This document shows, in pieces, positions 13,169-25,225 of a stretch of 64,000 nucleotides of DNA; within the stretch, counting starts at the first letter, position 1; the number at the start of each line of letters is the position of its first letter. The notes under the pieces were generated by a model. That model searched no databases, had not been told where the DNA came from, and worked only from the letters and a program-made list of their open reading frames with translations. The DNA lies in contig CM049309.1 in NCBI GenBank assembly GCA_026874595.1, positions 6,778,576 through 6,842,575 on the forward strand, given 5' to 3'. The position numbers and the translations under genes are program-made. The DNA is from Sipunculus nudus. Lineage: Eukaryota; Annelida; Sipuncula; Golfingiida; Sipunculidae.

Positions 13169-13479
13169 AAAACTGAAGTTATATCGCTTTCTTGTGATCT
13201 AATGAATTTTTATATTAAGGTTGCCCTATTTAAAAGTCACCTTTCCAGACCATTCATATTTGTAATGGGTTGTGATGTTGAGGAAATAATTACTGTATGA
13301 ACATCCTATGTATAAATTCAGATTTTTTTTCATTTACTACAAATTGTTACAATATGAGGCGTGTAATTTTAACATGGTACTACCCTTATTGTAACTATAA
13401 TAATTCAAATCATTTGTAGTCAGATTGTTATAATGTATTTATGACATGAACTGGTGTACGATTTGGAATGCTTTAACAA
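13169..13479. other. No gene recognised
   Basis: AT-rich; nothing supported. Confidence 0.4.
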
Positions 13480-13900
13480 TCACAATTTGTCGTGGGAAAG
13501 TGGTGTCTTAATCAGGTGCGTGTGATAATTTCAGTAACAAATTTCCCCTCCGTGTACATCCTGTGTGTGGCGAGAAAAATACTGACTTTTTGACAAACGT
13601 CAGCGTCGCTCATGTCTAGATCATCATGCAGTGCAAACATTTGTTGCGAGTTGGATGCCAGAAACTTCCTTGTTTTAGGCCTGAGTTGATCAATCAAGCT
13701 CATGCCCCGACAGTGATTTACACCAATTGCTTGGGTAATTGGCGAGCCTCTTCATTGGAGCGTGATGTTTTACATATTTTACGCCGTCAAAGAGTGTTTT
13801 TGCTGTACTTGTCCTTAGCGCTTAAATCACGCCACTCGACTTACGAATCAACCATTTTTGATCACCGGTAATTACTCTGACTTTAGAAATCCGGTAGATT
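13480..13900. promoter_or_regulatory. Complex noncoding island, possible enhancer
   Basis: Non-repetitive, balanced-composition sequence between AT-rich flanks. It contains homeodomain/TALE-like motifs (TTGATCAATCAAG near 13686, GGGTAATTGGCG near 13733) and a TCAAAG motif. An 81-codon plus ORF (13626-13871) covers it but has no recognisable domain. An acceptor-like CTTCCTTGTTTTAG lies near 13678 without a phase-matched partner. Conservation testing would decide between enhancer and exon. Confidence 0.25.
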
Positions 13901-13988
13901 CTTTCTCTATATACACGTACACATGTCCCACTTAGTTTTACATGCATGCACTACGTAATCCTTTTCATAGCTTGACCATTTGTTCTAG

Positions 13989-14500
13989 CTATAGACCGTG
14001 TCATTTCCTCATGTCATTCTGTTTTTGCTATGATTTTTTTTAAGTTACATTTCGAGTGAGAAGATGCTAATAATTAATACAAGATTAATGAACCTCATTT
14101 TTAACAAGGGAAATAAACACCTACTATACTCTGTTTTTAAGAAAGAGAATTATTTTAAAATTTAAGAAATATGTGATATTTTGCAACATATCAACCCTAC
14201 TTTTGGTGGTCAAGGTCATTGGTCACATGCAAAAACAGTCTCAATTGGCAGCTTATGATTGGATGATGTCATGTAAACAAAACGTAAGTTGACGAGCCAA
14301 AACAAAGATGGCTACTCATGCAGGTACCCATCTGATCTATCAGGGCACTGGAAAGATAAAAAAAAGTTGTTAAACATAAACTGGAGATTAATTTTGTTTG
14401 TCTTATTTGGGTGTCACTTCAATATGCAGATTTATAGAATATTATTTGAAAATATAAGCTTTTAAGAAAATAATCTCAAAAACAGGTGGACACAGGTTGG
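13989..14500 (+). mobile_element. MITE family B copy 2
   Basis: Starts CTATAGACCGTGTCATTTCC and is collinear with 6741-7250 over about 500 bp, sharing CCAAAACAAAGATGGCTACT, CTGGAGATTAATT and AAGAAAATAATCTC. No coding capacity. Confidence 0.65.
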
Positions 14501-15990
14501 TCCACCGAGTGTAAAAGGGAGGGCCTGCATTTCAAAATAATACGTAGAAAAAATGTTTATACTGCAAATAAGACTTTTCAGTAAGTGAAAGAGAAGAGGC
14601 TAATCCACCATAGTGTAATGTTCATTTGTCATTTTCTGTCCTTTTTTGCGATTTGACCGGTTTTGCGATAAACAGCCAAGAACAGAGAATGCTCACAATA
14701 TATTTAATGTTAAACAAACGTGATCTCGATAACGCATTGATTCTACGTGAAAGTCCACGTAAATTTACAGGGCAGGTTGTACTGGGCTTTTCAAAAGTTG
14801 GATGTTATTGGTACTGCTAAGAAATTAATAAAATGTGGTTACTGCTTTTCTCTGACAATCTGGCTTCGACACTATTCGGCAAGATACAAAAAAATACTGA
14901 TTTGATCAAGAAAATATGCAGTCTGAGCCTGCAAGTATACCTCCGCAAGTATCCGAATCAAACTGCTTGTGATCTATACAGAGCCGACCGTTGTGACCAT
15001 TCACCAAGGCCATGGCTAAAGGTCAACCCAGGAAATAAAAACGGCCCCCAATAACAGTGAAAGGCAATGCCTGCTATGGAATTAAAAAAACAGATCAATG
15101 GATTGTTCCTCGTTATTCTAATCTTCCATATGGTTTCGTGAAAATCAGCGTGTTGAGTAGAGATGCTGTCACAATCAACAATATTGTGCAGGTGATGCAG
15201 AATTTTACTGATAAATTTCTACAAACATCTGTGTCATATGATCATATAATGAAAATGTGAAAACACAGGCCAGCTTTACCCAAGCCATTAGATAATACTG
15301 ACATATCAACACAGTAGTGACAATTATTTGATCAAGGTCGTTATTGTACTTGGTTTATTTTAATTGGTTCAATTTTAAATAATTAATAAATAATAATTTG
15401 ATTACCAAGAGCCAGTCAGCGACAGTACGTGCCAGGTGACATAGTTTTGTTTTATGTTTGAATGTTAATCATCAGTGCTTCTGACCCACGGTTCGCCAGC
15501 GTACTATAGTACCCACGCTGTGTCACTACGGTACAAGACCCGAGTCATGATCAATAAACAAATGACTGCACATGTAACAGATGTCGTCATTATGTAAACT
15601 CGCACATCCCACCACGGACTGAGTAAACTGTGCGGACCGTGATCGTGCTGAACCGTAAACAGTGTCTTCACGCGTCTCCGTTTGCTCTAGCATAACTCCT
15701 TATCGTTTGCTTGTCCTGTGAGCTTAACTGTTCTTCAGTCGGTAACATTGACCAATCTCCTAGACTGATCATGCATATAACTGTATCACTGCCTCCGCCA
15801 GGGGGGTGGCGTTCAAACCCGTTCGTTTGTGGGTGTTTATTAACAACATAACTCCCGTAGTCACTGAGAGAAATTTATGAAATCCCTTGAAATTATCAGT
15901 ACACCTCGGGAATGGGCCTATAAAAAATCGATTTGATTTGAGTCCGGATCATGAACCGGATCCAGGAAGGACTTGTAAGAATATTCACAA
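14501..15990. other. No gene; complex noncoding sequence
   Basis: Three abutting short plus-strand frames (14626-15260) carry no recognisable domain. 15260-15780 is rich in ATTA and TGATCA motifs and CpGs, and could be regulatory. No splice pair found. Confidence 0.35.
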
Positions 15991-16719
15991 AAGTGCAGTC
16001 ACATATGTACGATTGTACATGGGAATATGGTCCGAATAAGTGACTGCAAACGCTTTTTAGGGAACAAATGTATCAATAAACCTCGGAATATGGGACAATC
16101 AGTGAATAAAACACGGGTTTCGGAGTACCCCAATATGGTGGAGGCCTTTTTTCCCGAGAATGCATTTTGAATGTCTAGTATATGAGTTTTTTTTTTTGCA
16201 CGGGTAGGCACGTGGCCTGGTCCTGCATGCGAAAACGTATACGTTTAATCTCTGGCGTTGCCACGGTTACGTAAAAGGAATGTGATGTATGTTAAAAAAA
16301 ATCCTTTGGGGATTTTTTGGTATCTCGCCTTAGTATGATTTCGGGAAAACATACTTATATTTAATCAGATCAGTTTTGTTATTAATAGTTTCAGTTGACT
16401 TAGTCTAAGGTTCCCCTGGACTTCACATGTATAGCTCATTTCTAGAGATGTCTATTCCATTTTCAATTCTCAGAGATATACTTTTACTGCAATCATTAAA
16501 ACTATGTAAACACTATGTAGAATATATTAATCTCATCTATGGTGCCCTACGAAGAGGATTGAAAATATATTATATATTGTACTAAGCAAAGATTGTGCTC
16601 CTGATAACACTGTAAAAAAGCACGTCTGGTTATCATATAACTATCATATATCTCCTATTATTCTGAATAACTAAAGTAAGACAGCCAGTGTCAACATATA
16701 TACATGTCAAAACAGTTTA
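15991..16719. other. No gene recognised
   Basis: AT-rich, with runs of A and T near 16190 and 16290. Confidence 0.4.
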
Positions 16720-16975
16720 AATGAGCTGTACAAAACATTAAAACAATAGTACAAACCCTGTTATATGGGGGGGGGGGGGGATTTGCCAATTTCGAACCCT
16801 GATCAGTGATGCCAATATGTTATGATTGTAACACTGTTTTTAACGAGCTTTACAACATATTAAAGAAGGACAATCCCTGTTATATAGAGAAGGGGGGGGG
16901 GGGGGGGGATGGGGATTTGCCAATTTCGAACCCTGATAAGTGATGCCAATATGTTATAACTGTAATATATTCGAT
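16720..16975 (+). repeat. Tandem duplication with G homopolymers
   Basis: Two units about 133 bp apart share CCTGTTATA, a G run (14 G at 16767-16780; 17 G at 16892-16908), then ATTTGCCAATTTCGAACCCT and GATGCCAATATGTTAT. TTCGAACCCTGA also occurs near 28595, so this is part of a dispersed element. Confidence 0.8.
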
Positions 16976-17390
16976 CGGATCAAAAGAATTTCGGAGTTTT
17001 TATATGTCCCTTTTGAGCCAAGTTGCGCAAAATTCTTGTATAAAGGTTTATGATTTTGCCTGTGTCGTGCATGCAGTGCATCTGTACTTTTAAACGTTTA
17101 TATTTTGAAGCTATCGTTAAGTAGAGCGCAATATTAATACGGACGTGCCACATTAAGTATGCGTCTAGCAGTTGAGTGCTATGCCACTCGGAAAGTTGGC
17201 GCGCACATGTAAAACGCAGAAAGAACGCGTAGCAGACGACAGCATTCACTATACAGAAGCGTAATAAAAAGCCTTTTATTATTAATCAGCCGAACTGGTG
17301 TCAAAAGACCGAAGAGTTGTGAATGAGCCCACAGGAGAGCCAGTCGCGATAAGGTGACAGAAAACACGGGCGGGCTGCAGGGGCGTAGCC
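16976..17390. other. No gene recognised
   Basis: Overlapping short minus-strand frames only. Confidence 0.4.
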
Positions 17391-17497
17391 GGGGGGGGGG
17401 GGGGCCCGCAGGGGGCCATGCCCCCCCCCCCTTCTCCCCCGCCTTGGTCGCATCCAGTACTCGCCGTCCTTTCGGAATTTCACTTAACCTAATATAA

Positions 17498-17550
<53 letters not shown>

Positions 17551-17660
17551 TTAAATCAGTAGCGGATATATGCTATCAGTGGCGGATCCAGAGAACGCGC
17601 CGAAAGCGGCCCCCTGTTGAGCTGCAAAATCTCTCATTTTATCTTATTTCCGATTTTCGT
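17391..17660. repeat. Repeat termini, G/C homopolymers and (AT)n
   Basis: CAGGGGCGTAGCC (about 17378) runs into 14 G (17391-17404) and 11 C (17421-17431). An AT microsatellite spans 17502-17547, and a second phrase, CAGTGGCGGATCCAGAG, begins near 17577. Both CAG-starting phrases are frequent dispersed-repeat ends in animal genomes (from memory); their transposon class is not resolved here. Confidence 0.55.
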
Positions 17661-18074
17661 GATTATTTTTCGTTTTTCTTATTTCTTATTATTAATAAGC
17701 AATTAGACTTTATTTAAATTATCTGCAGTTACAATTACTTTCAAGTTTATTAGTTGAGTATAAGGGTATTTATGAACAGCTGCAAAACAACTGCAGATCG
17801 ATCGAGCACCGGGCCGTGGTTGGGGTCGACCGTGAACAATCTTACGGCCCCTGGGCTGATAAGTTCTCTGAGTGCTCCAAAGCAATGTGTGAATTCATGA
17901 GCGCCAGTTCAGCATGTAAACCTCAGATAGACATATGTTCGTTTCTTATCTTCTCACACACATACATATACAAGTTTCCCCTATTTTGTATCATAATTAT
18001 TATCCTTCTTTTTATTTCCTACTTTTCTTCTTCCTCTGGGGGGACATTGATGTAATCAAATGTAAATCTGCATT
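17661..18074. other. No gene recognised
   Basis: Short frames only; a TC-rich tract near 18000-18040. Confidence 0.4.
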
Positions 18075-18400
18075 CTAAGGAACGCAAGCCTCCACTATTA
18101 ATGCGGCCCTGAAAGTGGGATACTCCCAAAAAACGTGTTTGATTCTCGTACTCGGCTCATACTGCCGATCCATGCATGCAGAAGTCCCCCCCCCCCCCCC
18201 CCAACCCATGTTTGCATTCACTTATTCATCCCATATTCCCAGGTTCAAACCAAAATCTAATCGATTCTTCCTTGGCCCATTCCCGAAAAGTTTTGTTGGG
18301 AACAAACTCGCGCATAAACATACATACATACACGAACGGGAAATGAACGCATGTAGAGGCCTATGCTCATGGCGGAGGCAAAAAACCAACCACAGCTTAA
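18075..18400 (+). repeat. Dispersed repeat, family C copy
   Basis: TTCTAAGGAACGCAAGCCTC, CATTCACTTATTC, ATTCCCAGGTT and CAAAATCTAATCGATTC recur in the same order at 42879-43165, and inverted near 51300-51480. It contains a 17-C run (18186-18202). No coding capacity. Confidence 0.65.
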
Positions 18401-19486
18401 ATGACAAAACTGAACCATTTAGACTTTATTAGAGATTTACCGTATCACTGACGGATTCTGAGAATATTTTAGAATCTGATAGTATACTTCTTGATGTTTT
18501 CGCCTGATATTATTTACATGTGTTTATGTTAGTTATATATATTCATATTTAAGATGGTTGATAATGAAATATAGGCCAAATCATATGTAAGCAGAAGACT
18601 TGTGCCTTATTATACTCTTGAATTTTTTAGAACATTTATGTAGATTATTTTTGGAAGAACTTATAGACTGGTTCCATTCACATTTCATTGGCTATTCGAC
18701 CATTGTAATGCCATTGATATCATAGGAACCTATAAAAGAAACCTAAACATGTATGGAATCTTATATATGTATGATTCTGAAACATTATGACAGGAAAGAA
18801 AATTAAACAAGACATGTCTACAGAGAGAACAGTTGTCAGAACGATTCGGGACACTGGAGCTGTATTTCCAGGAGCAAACGCACTTTGTGAACTCGAATAT
18901 GGTGCAGTATTAAAAAGTGTGTAACAACTGTCTGCGTGTGTACAGGTCAGAGTTCGGCAAGTACCCATCAATGCATTACTAGCACATAGGCGAGAATTAG
19001 TCCGTCGTTCACGGCTGCTCGAGACTGCATGATGTATTATTCTGACATCCCTATATAAAACATTATTTATGATAAGGTTTTCATTTGTCATAATTCCTTT
19101 AATTGCAAGGTAGATACATCTGAATCCATTTGTGACACTTTGCATATAAGACTTCAGGTACAGGTAGGACGTCCACTTTTCAAGCATGATATTATTAAGC
19201 AAATTTTATGAACGGGTTTAAGCAGTTTCACATTGAAGGCAATGAGAACTAAATGTTTACCTCCCCGGTCACCTGCATATGAGCGATAACAGGGAATATA
19301 GGCTGCAAATTTTCACTGATGTACATGTGACATTGTGTCTGTCCAGAGGTAACTTTTTAAGAAATCAGCCGTGTAAGAGATCTAGGGTGAACCTGCGCAG
19401 AGGGAAGGGAATTGAGAGGGCGCAAATAGATAAGAAAAATGTTCTGGTCGTTAATTTTAATTTGCCCCCCCCCCCCCCCCCCACAG
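18401..19486. other. No supported gene; 160-codon minus frame
   Basis: A minus-strand frame spans 18720-19202 but shows no domain, no bordering promoter and AT-biased composition, so I treat it as chance. Confidence 0.35.
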
Positions 19487-19585
19487 TTGATCCAAATATT
19501 GATTTAGAAGTCTCAACAACTGCTATAAACCTCACCTCTGGCTTAATAACGACGACTGCAGAGGGTGAAAATAAGTCCTTGAAAG
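19487..19585 (+). CDS. Candidate internal exon, phase 1-1, extracellular-like
   Basis: Acceptor ACAG at 19486, preceded by an 18-C homopolymer (19465-19482) and TTTG, and donor AAAG/GTAGGT at 19585/19586. Of three frames only one is open: two bases, 32 codons, one base, which makes a symmetric phase 1-1 exon of 99 nt. The encoded segment runs DPNIDLEVSTTAINLTSG and ends AEGENKSLK. It is Ser/Thr-rich with two N-glycosylation sequons (NLT, NKS), fitting an ectodomain linker. No family recognised. The same phase class as the candidate at 27783 allows, but does not prove, one gene. Confidence 0.35.
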
Positions 19586-20408
19586 GTAGGTCCGTTGGTT
19601 TTTTCATCTTTCAGATTGATATATACAGGCACCAGACGCTTCTAGTCTCTGTGTAATCAAGTTGTCCCATGTTCAACAAAAAGCTACACATTTTCTTTCA
19701 AGTTATATTTTCATTACATCGGAAAGGTCGTCTAACACAAAGAGGTGCCCAACCAAACATGTTTAGCTTATATCCTATTGTATGGAAAATAAATACACAT
19801 TACAAATACTTTCGTGCAAGTTCCCGGATAATGCCCCATGTTATGACTTTATTATTGCCGTCAGGATTACAATCGGATGTCTCGTTTGCATGACGGTTTC
19901 ATTTTGTCTGTTGCTTGTTGTAACATCACGTACGACCACTGGAAGTTACACTCAAAATAAACTGTCTTGGTACATATGTATTTCTTCTTTTTCCTCTTCT
20001 TTTTTTTAAACAAACCTCGCGATATGTATATTGTGATCCGGATTTCATCACGCGTATGTGTCTTCGTGGTAATGATGTCTTATTGTCTATTGTTATAAGG
20101 ATGTTATAATATGTCTGACAATGGCATTCCCGTTCATGTGTACAATAAATAAATTAACACAACAGACATTCAGATGCAATAACCACAGTGATAGCATTGT
20201 ATCAAAATCATTGTATCAAAATGAATCCAGGTTTGGATGAATTCTTTTCATCAGGGTTTAACATGGTTTAACATGGAGGGGGTGCAGGGGTCGAGAATAT
20301 AGGAAACAATTAAATGCATGCTTATTACCGAAAGGCAACGCCTCCAAAACTCTTTTACCGTTTTCTTCCCTTTACTTTTGAATTCGACCGTTTGAAAAAA
20401 AAATTCTA
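19586..20408. other. No gene recognised
   Basis: AT-rich with short frames; nothing supported. Confidence 0.4.
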
Positions 20409-20830
20409 CTATAGTCTGTTTCATAGTGGGCCAACCTTTGTTCCGTAAGCTGCAAGGGAGGCTTAGGCCTAATTAATTAAAATAAAACTAAAACCATACA
20501 TTGTTAAATATTTTAATAATTCATTAATATAAATATATGAGAAAAGAGTAAATTTTTTACAACATCTCAACTAAACTGATGAAGTCCAAGATCACTTAGA
20601 CCAAGCAGCTGACTGGTTGTTGAGTGTCATAAATATTCTAAAAAAAAATGTAATAGTCAAAGTGAGGCTGTTAACCCATGAGAGAGTCCGTGTCATTTGG
20701 CCAAAAGATTAAGAAGAAACAAAAAGTTGCAAAATATAAATCTTGGTTTTGTTATGTAGTTTTTACATCTCATATTAGGCTTTTGCAAACTCTTCAGTTT
20801 TAGTGTCAAATGGTGTGATAATATTAAAGT
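20409..20830 (+). mobile_element. MITE family B-like copy 3
   Basis: Starts CTATAGTCTGTTTCATAGTG. Its interior resembles the element at 52684-53087 (AATTAAAATAAAACTAAAACC against AATTAAAACAAAACC; AATATATGAGAA in both). It directly abuts the family A element that follows. Confidence 0.5.
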
Positions 20831-21302
20831 TTAAAGGAGACCAGTCAACTATCTGATCTTTATAAACGAAAGGTAATCCTCTGAGCTTTTATAAAAATAG
20901 GCTAGAAAACGTGGATATTACTGCTCACAAGCTGCTTGTTTTGTTTACATCAACATGTTTTTATTTTGTGGGGGCCTGCCAAAACAATCAAAACAAATTC
21001 AACTTAGGCATATGGCAGCAAGTCAAATAAGCCAGAGCTTTGCAAATGGCATTCTGCAACAGGTGATCTTTCTACCTCCGTATATATCAACCTATACACG
21101 TCAGGTTACATGTTTTTCCTGTTTGTCAACATTGCTGTGTTTACAAACATGTTGTTGATAAACAAGATCATACATCCTTCACGGAGGCGTTATAGTAACT
21201 ATTCATAACCAGAATGACCCTTAGATCATTATTATGTACACAGAGAAAGTCAGAAATCACATAAATTATTTTTTTAATAGGTAGGTGAATGGGCACCTTT
21301 AA
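20831..21302 (+). mobile_element. TTAA-flanked MITE, family A copy 2
   Basis: 472 bp, collinear with 5570-6035. It starts TTAAAGGAGACCAGTCAACT and ends GTAGGTGAATGGGCACCTTT followed by AA. Shared interior phrases include TTTGTCAACATTGCTGTG and ACAAACATG. Confidence 0.75.
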
Positions 21303-23632
21303 GAGGATAACCGCCTAATTCCAGTGACACCTACTGATGGAACAGACTATATTCCACTCTGCGTGCACATACTGTACGTTTCAGAGTTTTGCATAGTTTA
21401 GTTGATTATTTCCTTCCGGTTAAATATTCCTTTTTGAAGTTAACTCGGGTATATTGTAACGGCATTTGCTATGTTACTGTGTTATATCAATTCGGTTTAT
21501 TAAAAAAATATCATGCATTTACCACATTTCGCTGTGGCCTTGCTACCTATTCAGAGAACGAAGGTTTAACGAAGAGTTTAATGGATAATCGCATTTGGAT
21601 ACTCCATATTGTTATACAAGCTCCAGAATTAATGTTTTTGTACACAGTACGTATGTATTTAGAGGTATGTGTAATACAGGTTTATCGAAATTTGGCTTAG
21701 TACCAATAGTGACTGGGAAGTTTGCGTTTTTAAATCAAATTGTTTTTTATCTTAATACATTTTAGTGTACCTTTACCAAAGTATATATACCATTGGATGG
21801 GAAATAAGGGTTTACAATGATATACAAGCCGTGTCGCTGTGTTGCTGGATAATGGCTAATCAGATGCAAACGATGATTATACCTTAATTCTTATAAGACG
21901 ACTAGTGGGGAATTCTTGAGGAACTCGCGGTGCGAAAATTTGATTTTTTTTTCAGTCTGGAGTAAATCATGTCCACAACTTTATAAGATATTAATACTGG
22001 CATGCTTAGATATATTTAATATCTCGCAGATTGAATAATTAGTGGCAATCGACGCCCTCTGCCATATGGACCACGCTGAACAAGCGACGGTCAGGAAATT
22101 GCAGGGTTGACCTCTTGGATCGCACCATGTATCTGGTAATAATAATATTACACCATAATATATAATAACTCCATGGTCGCACTGAACTTGCGCATGACTG
22201 CCGGGCTGTTGATTGCAACTTGTACACAATGACTGTTTGGTCAAAGCCTTTACTCCGAATACTCAGAAGCGTATCTTTTCAATAAACAGTGACTGGGAAT
22301 TAGCACACTTAAAACACCTCGGCCGATTCCGTTGGCTTCTAGCCTTGGGTGTTCATAGGGCGCTACCACGAAACGTATTCTGGCAAAGCAAGGTCAAGGA
22401 CATCTCAACTGCACACCTGTTGTTCGCGGTGTAAGAGCAAAACAATGTATTTTGTGTACGTGTACTGTGACAGTCCTTACATATACTATTTTTAAAGCTA
22501 TGTGACAACACTGATTCAAGAGACAGAGGGAAAAATTCCAGGTATACTGATACTGATGTGTTACACACGAGGATAAAGTTCACGCCATAAGTCCACCTCT
22601 ATATGGGCGATGAATGAGGCATCAAAGAAAAACTGTACTTTCTAGTTAAATTATAATTTAAACAAGGTCATATTTGATGTTCAGTAACATAACAAGCCCT
22701 TATATATATACAATATTACAGCGAATCAATGTATTCTTTGTAAAAACTATGACCTCTTTTTCGACGAGTCAGTGGAACTGGCAACACGGTGAATTTCCGG
22801 CGAACTGTACCATAATTAGTGGTGCATCCTTGAACCATATATATACATCCAAAGCCTGATCGGCAACGGACGGCCGAGGTGTTCCGAATGGGAATAAGCA
22901 GGGAACATTCACAATGGTGAAATAAAAACGACTTTAAGTTTAAGTGTTGTTTGTTTTGTATGCCTAAAAAGAAGCTTGGGATGGGTATACCGGTGCTCAG
23001 GTTCGAAAGACCAGCTATTAAAGTGTAACGGGGCAGACTCTGACATCATCGGTGACATCACCCATTAAACCGAATATCTTTACTTGTTAGAGGACTTCAT
23101 GCCTGATGCTAGCTCATGGGTATCAGTGCAGAGGTCTGGCATTGTCCGAGGACACGAAATCCATATCGGGGTCATCAAGAACATTTGGTGTGAATCATTT
23201 ATAAACACACTATGTTTGCCATGCAACATTGTCAAAACCAACGTACCCTTTTTGTTAGGGATGACTGAGTCTTGACTTCACAAAAAGCCGCAAGCACCAG
23301 AGCGTGAGATATTGGCACCCACAAAGTGCCGACATATATCATGACAGAGCCATTTGTCAGTGGACCTACCACGCAATTTAATCAGGTTTATCCTACGTGT
23401 TGTTGGAGTCACTCCGGCCACACCAAAATAAAATTGTTCAAACGAAATTGCGTCTCCTATTTTTCACACACACACACACACACATATCAATGAGTCCTCT
23501 GTAGTATTGTTTGGAATTGGAAAGTGGGTTTAAGTTTGTATTGTTCCTTTCACTGGCTTCGGAACTGGGAGGGGACCGAACGCCCCTCCACGTATAGCCA
23601 AGGGGCGATATTATTAGAGGTTAAAACACTTT

Positions 23633-23633
<1 letters not shown>
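21303..23633. other. Long stretch without a supported gene
   Basis: Short frames on both strands. A 63-codon plus frame at 23084-23275 has protein-like composition but no recognisable domain and no splice borders. A strong acceptor-like T tract ending in CAG lies near 21957 without a usable following exon. A (CA)n tract lies at about 23463-23484. Confidence 0.35.

Positions 23634-23676
<43 letters not shown>
23634..23676. repeat. (AT)n microsatellite
   Basis: About 21 AT units. Confidence 0.95.
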
Positions 23677-23684
<8 letters not shown>

Positions 23685-24969
23685 TCGTGCCAGTTGACAT
23701 GAATATCTTTTGTCTGTATCGATAATATTGAAAGGTGAAAATGCCCGCTTGCTGCACAGTTCTGGCCCCGTAGAACAATTTATTATTTTCTTTGCAGTGG
23801 CCTTCCTGTTTGTAAATGTCGTTAGTGGGCGAGAAATGTAGACTGGTACATCCTGTTTAATGTCGAGCGATATCGTGGGCGAGACTTTCATCAAATCTAT
23901 TGACTTTTACGCCTCAATGACCAAGTTTGATCTTACCTTCAGTTGGACCTAACGCGCGTACATGGAATGTCTCACACTTACATATTACCAGCCATATCAT
24001 CATGTTCTTTATGTTGTGTTAGGGGACGCTAAAATTGTAGTGTTCCATTTGTAGTTTGGAAGAGTGCAGCCGAACAGAAAACATTTATTAATCAGCCAAT
24101 GATCGTACAGTTTCTAGGATGAGGACCGACCAGATCTTCGGAACCAAAAATCACTTAATAATATATTAGTGTAAATACCAGGAAACGTCAGCATTTGGAA
24201 AAGCCAAAACTGTATTATTTCAGGAAAATCCTAGAAGCGTGAAGGTAACTTGCATTTATTCATGGTTCAACCAATCACTGTCAATTGATTTGGATGACAA
24301 CCAATCAAAGCACAGAATACTGATAGGTAACTTCCTGATGTAACCACTGATGAATTAGCTGGAAAAGAAAAGTGTTAGTACTTCTGTCGTTTCAGCGGGG
24401 ACTATACTGATAGTGTTAGAACTATATGTCTACTTAATGACCTTGTTGAGTGGGTATGTTGAATCGTGACACTTACGTAAAGGGAGCGAATCGCCAACAC
24501 GGAACCTTTTATAAGGAATACTTCGCCGCAAACTGTATACTTCTAACCACCCGGGAGGTGATCTGTAAAACGCTCCCGAAGTCCCTACCGTAAATATCAG
24601 CGACAAATTGCGCCGGCCGTCTTGACTAGAAGGTATGATGTAGTAGCTGTTATTTTGACGTTCGATTTTAATCATTTATCATGATATACCATACAGTTTG
24701 TACATTTAGCCTTCTGTTATGTCAGAGAGCAATCAATTCTTTATGATGTGATCTACAGGTCTATAGTGCCAAACATTTGTACTCGATAGGTTATTATATA
24801 AGACTGATATGTTTAAATCCAATAAAAATGACTTAAACAGTTGTTGAGTTATGAGAAAGGTGGAATTAAATATATGTCAGAGATCATGCAGATCAAATGT
24901 GTCCTTTCTTTCTAAGTAAACATCAAATTACTTTTTACCACGTTTACTTCTATTAAGTCTCAACATTCG
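23677..24969. other. No supported gene; two protein-like minus frames
   Basis: A minus frame at 23690-23894 lies just below a good minus donor (GAAG/GTAAGA near 23934). A second minus frame at 24430-24675 contains a GTAAGT donor near 24475. Neither has a recognisable domain or a complete exon model, so both are noted only. Confidence 0.25.
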
Positions 24970-25096
24970 ACCAGTGATATTATATATATATATTTATATA
25001 TATAATTAATGTTTTGCTGCAAGAAACAACTGCTAGATGTCTGACAAAATTTGATTACTCTTTTCGTATAATTATACATATATATATATATATATT

Positions 25097-25127
<31 letters not shown>

Positions 25128-25225
25128 GAATGTATATATTTATATATATATTCGACCAGTGATATTATATTTAATACGTAAACGTATATATATATAATTA
25201 TATATATATATATATATTATAAATA
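24970..25225. repeat. AT-rich palindromic tract cluster
   Basis: Several (TA)n blocks interrupted by TTTA, with the phrase TTCGACCAGTGATATTATAT repeated at about 24967 and 25151. It can form cruciforms; probably a recombination-prone satellite-like patch. Confidence 0.8.

Noticed and set aside
13672-13733. Exon with acceptor CTTCCTTGTTTTAG and donor GTAATT
   Set aside because: The donor is weak and the phases (2 in, 1 out) match no neighbouring candidate.
18720-19202. 160-codon minus-strand ORF
   Set aside because: No domain, AT-driven composition, no regulatory or splice support.
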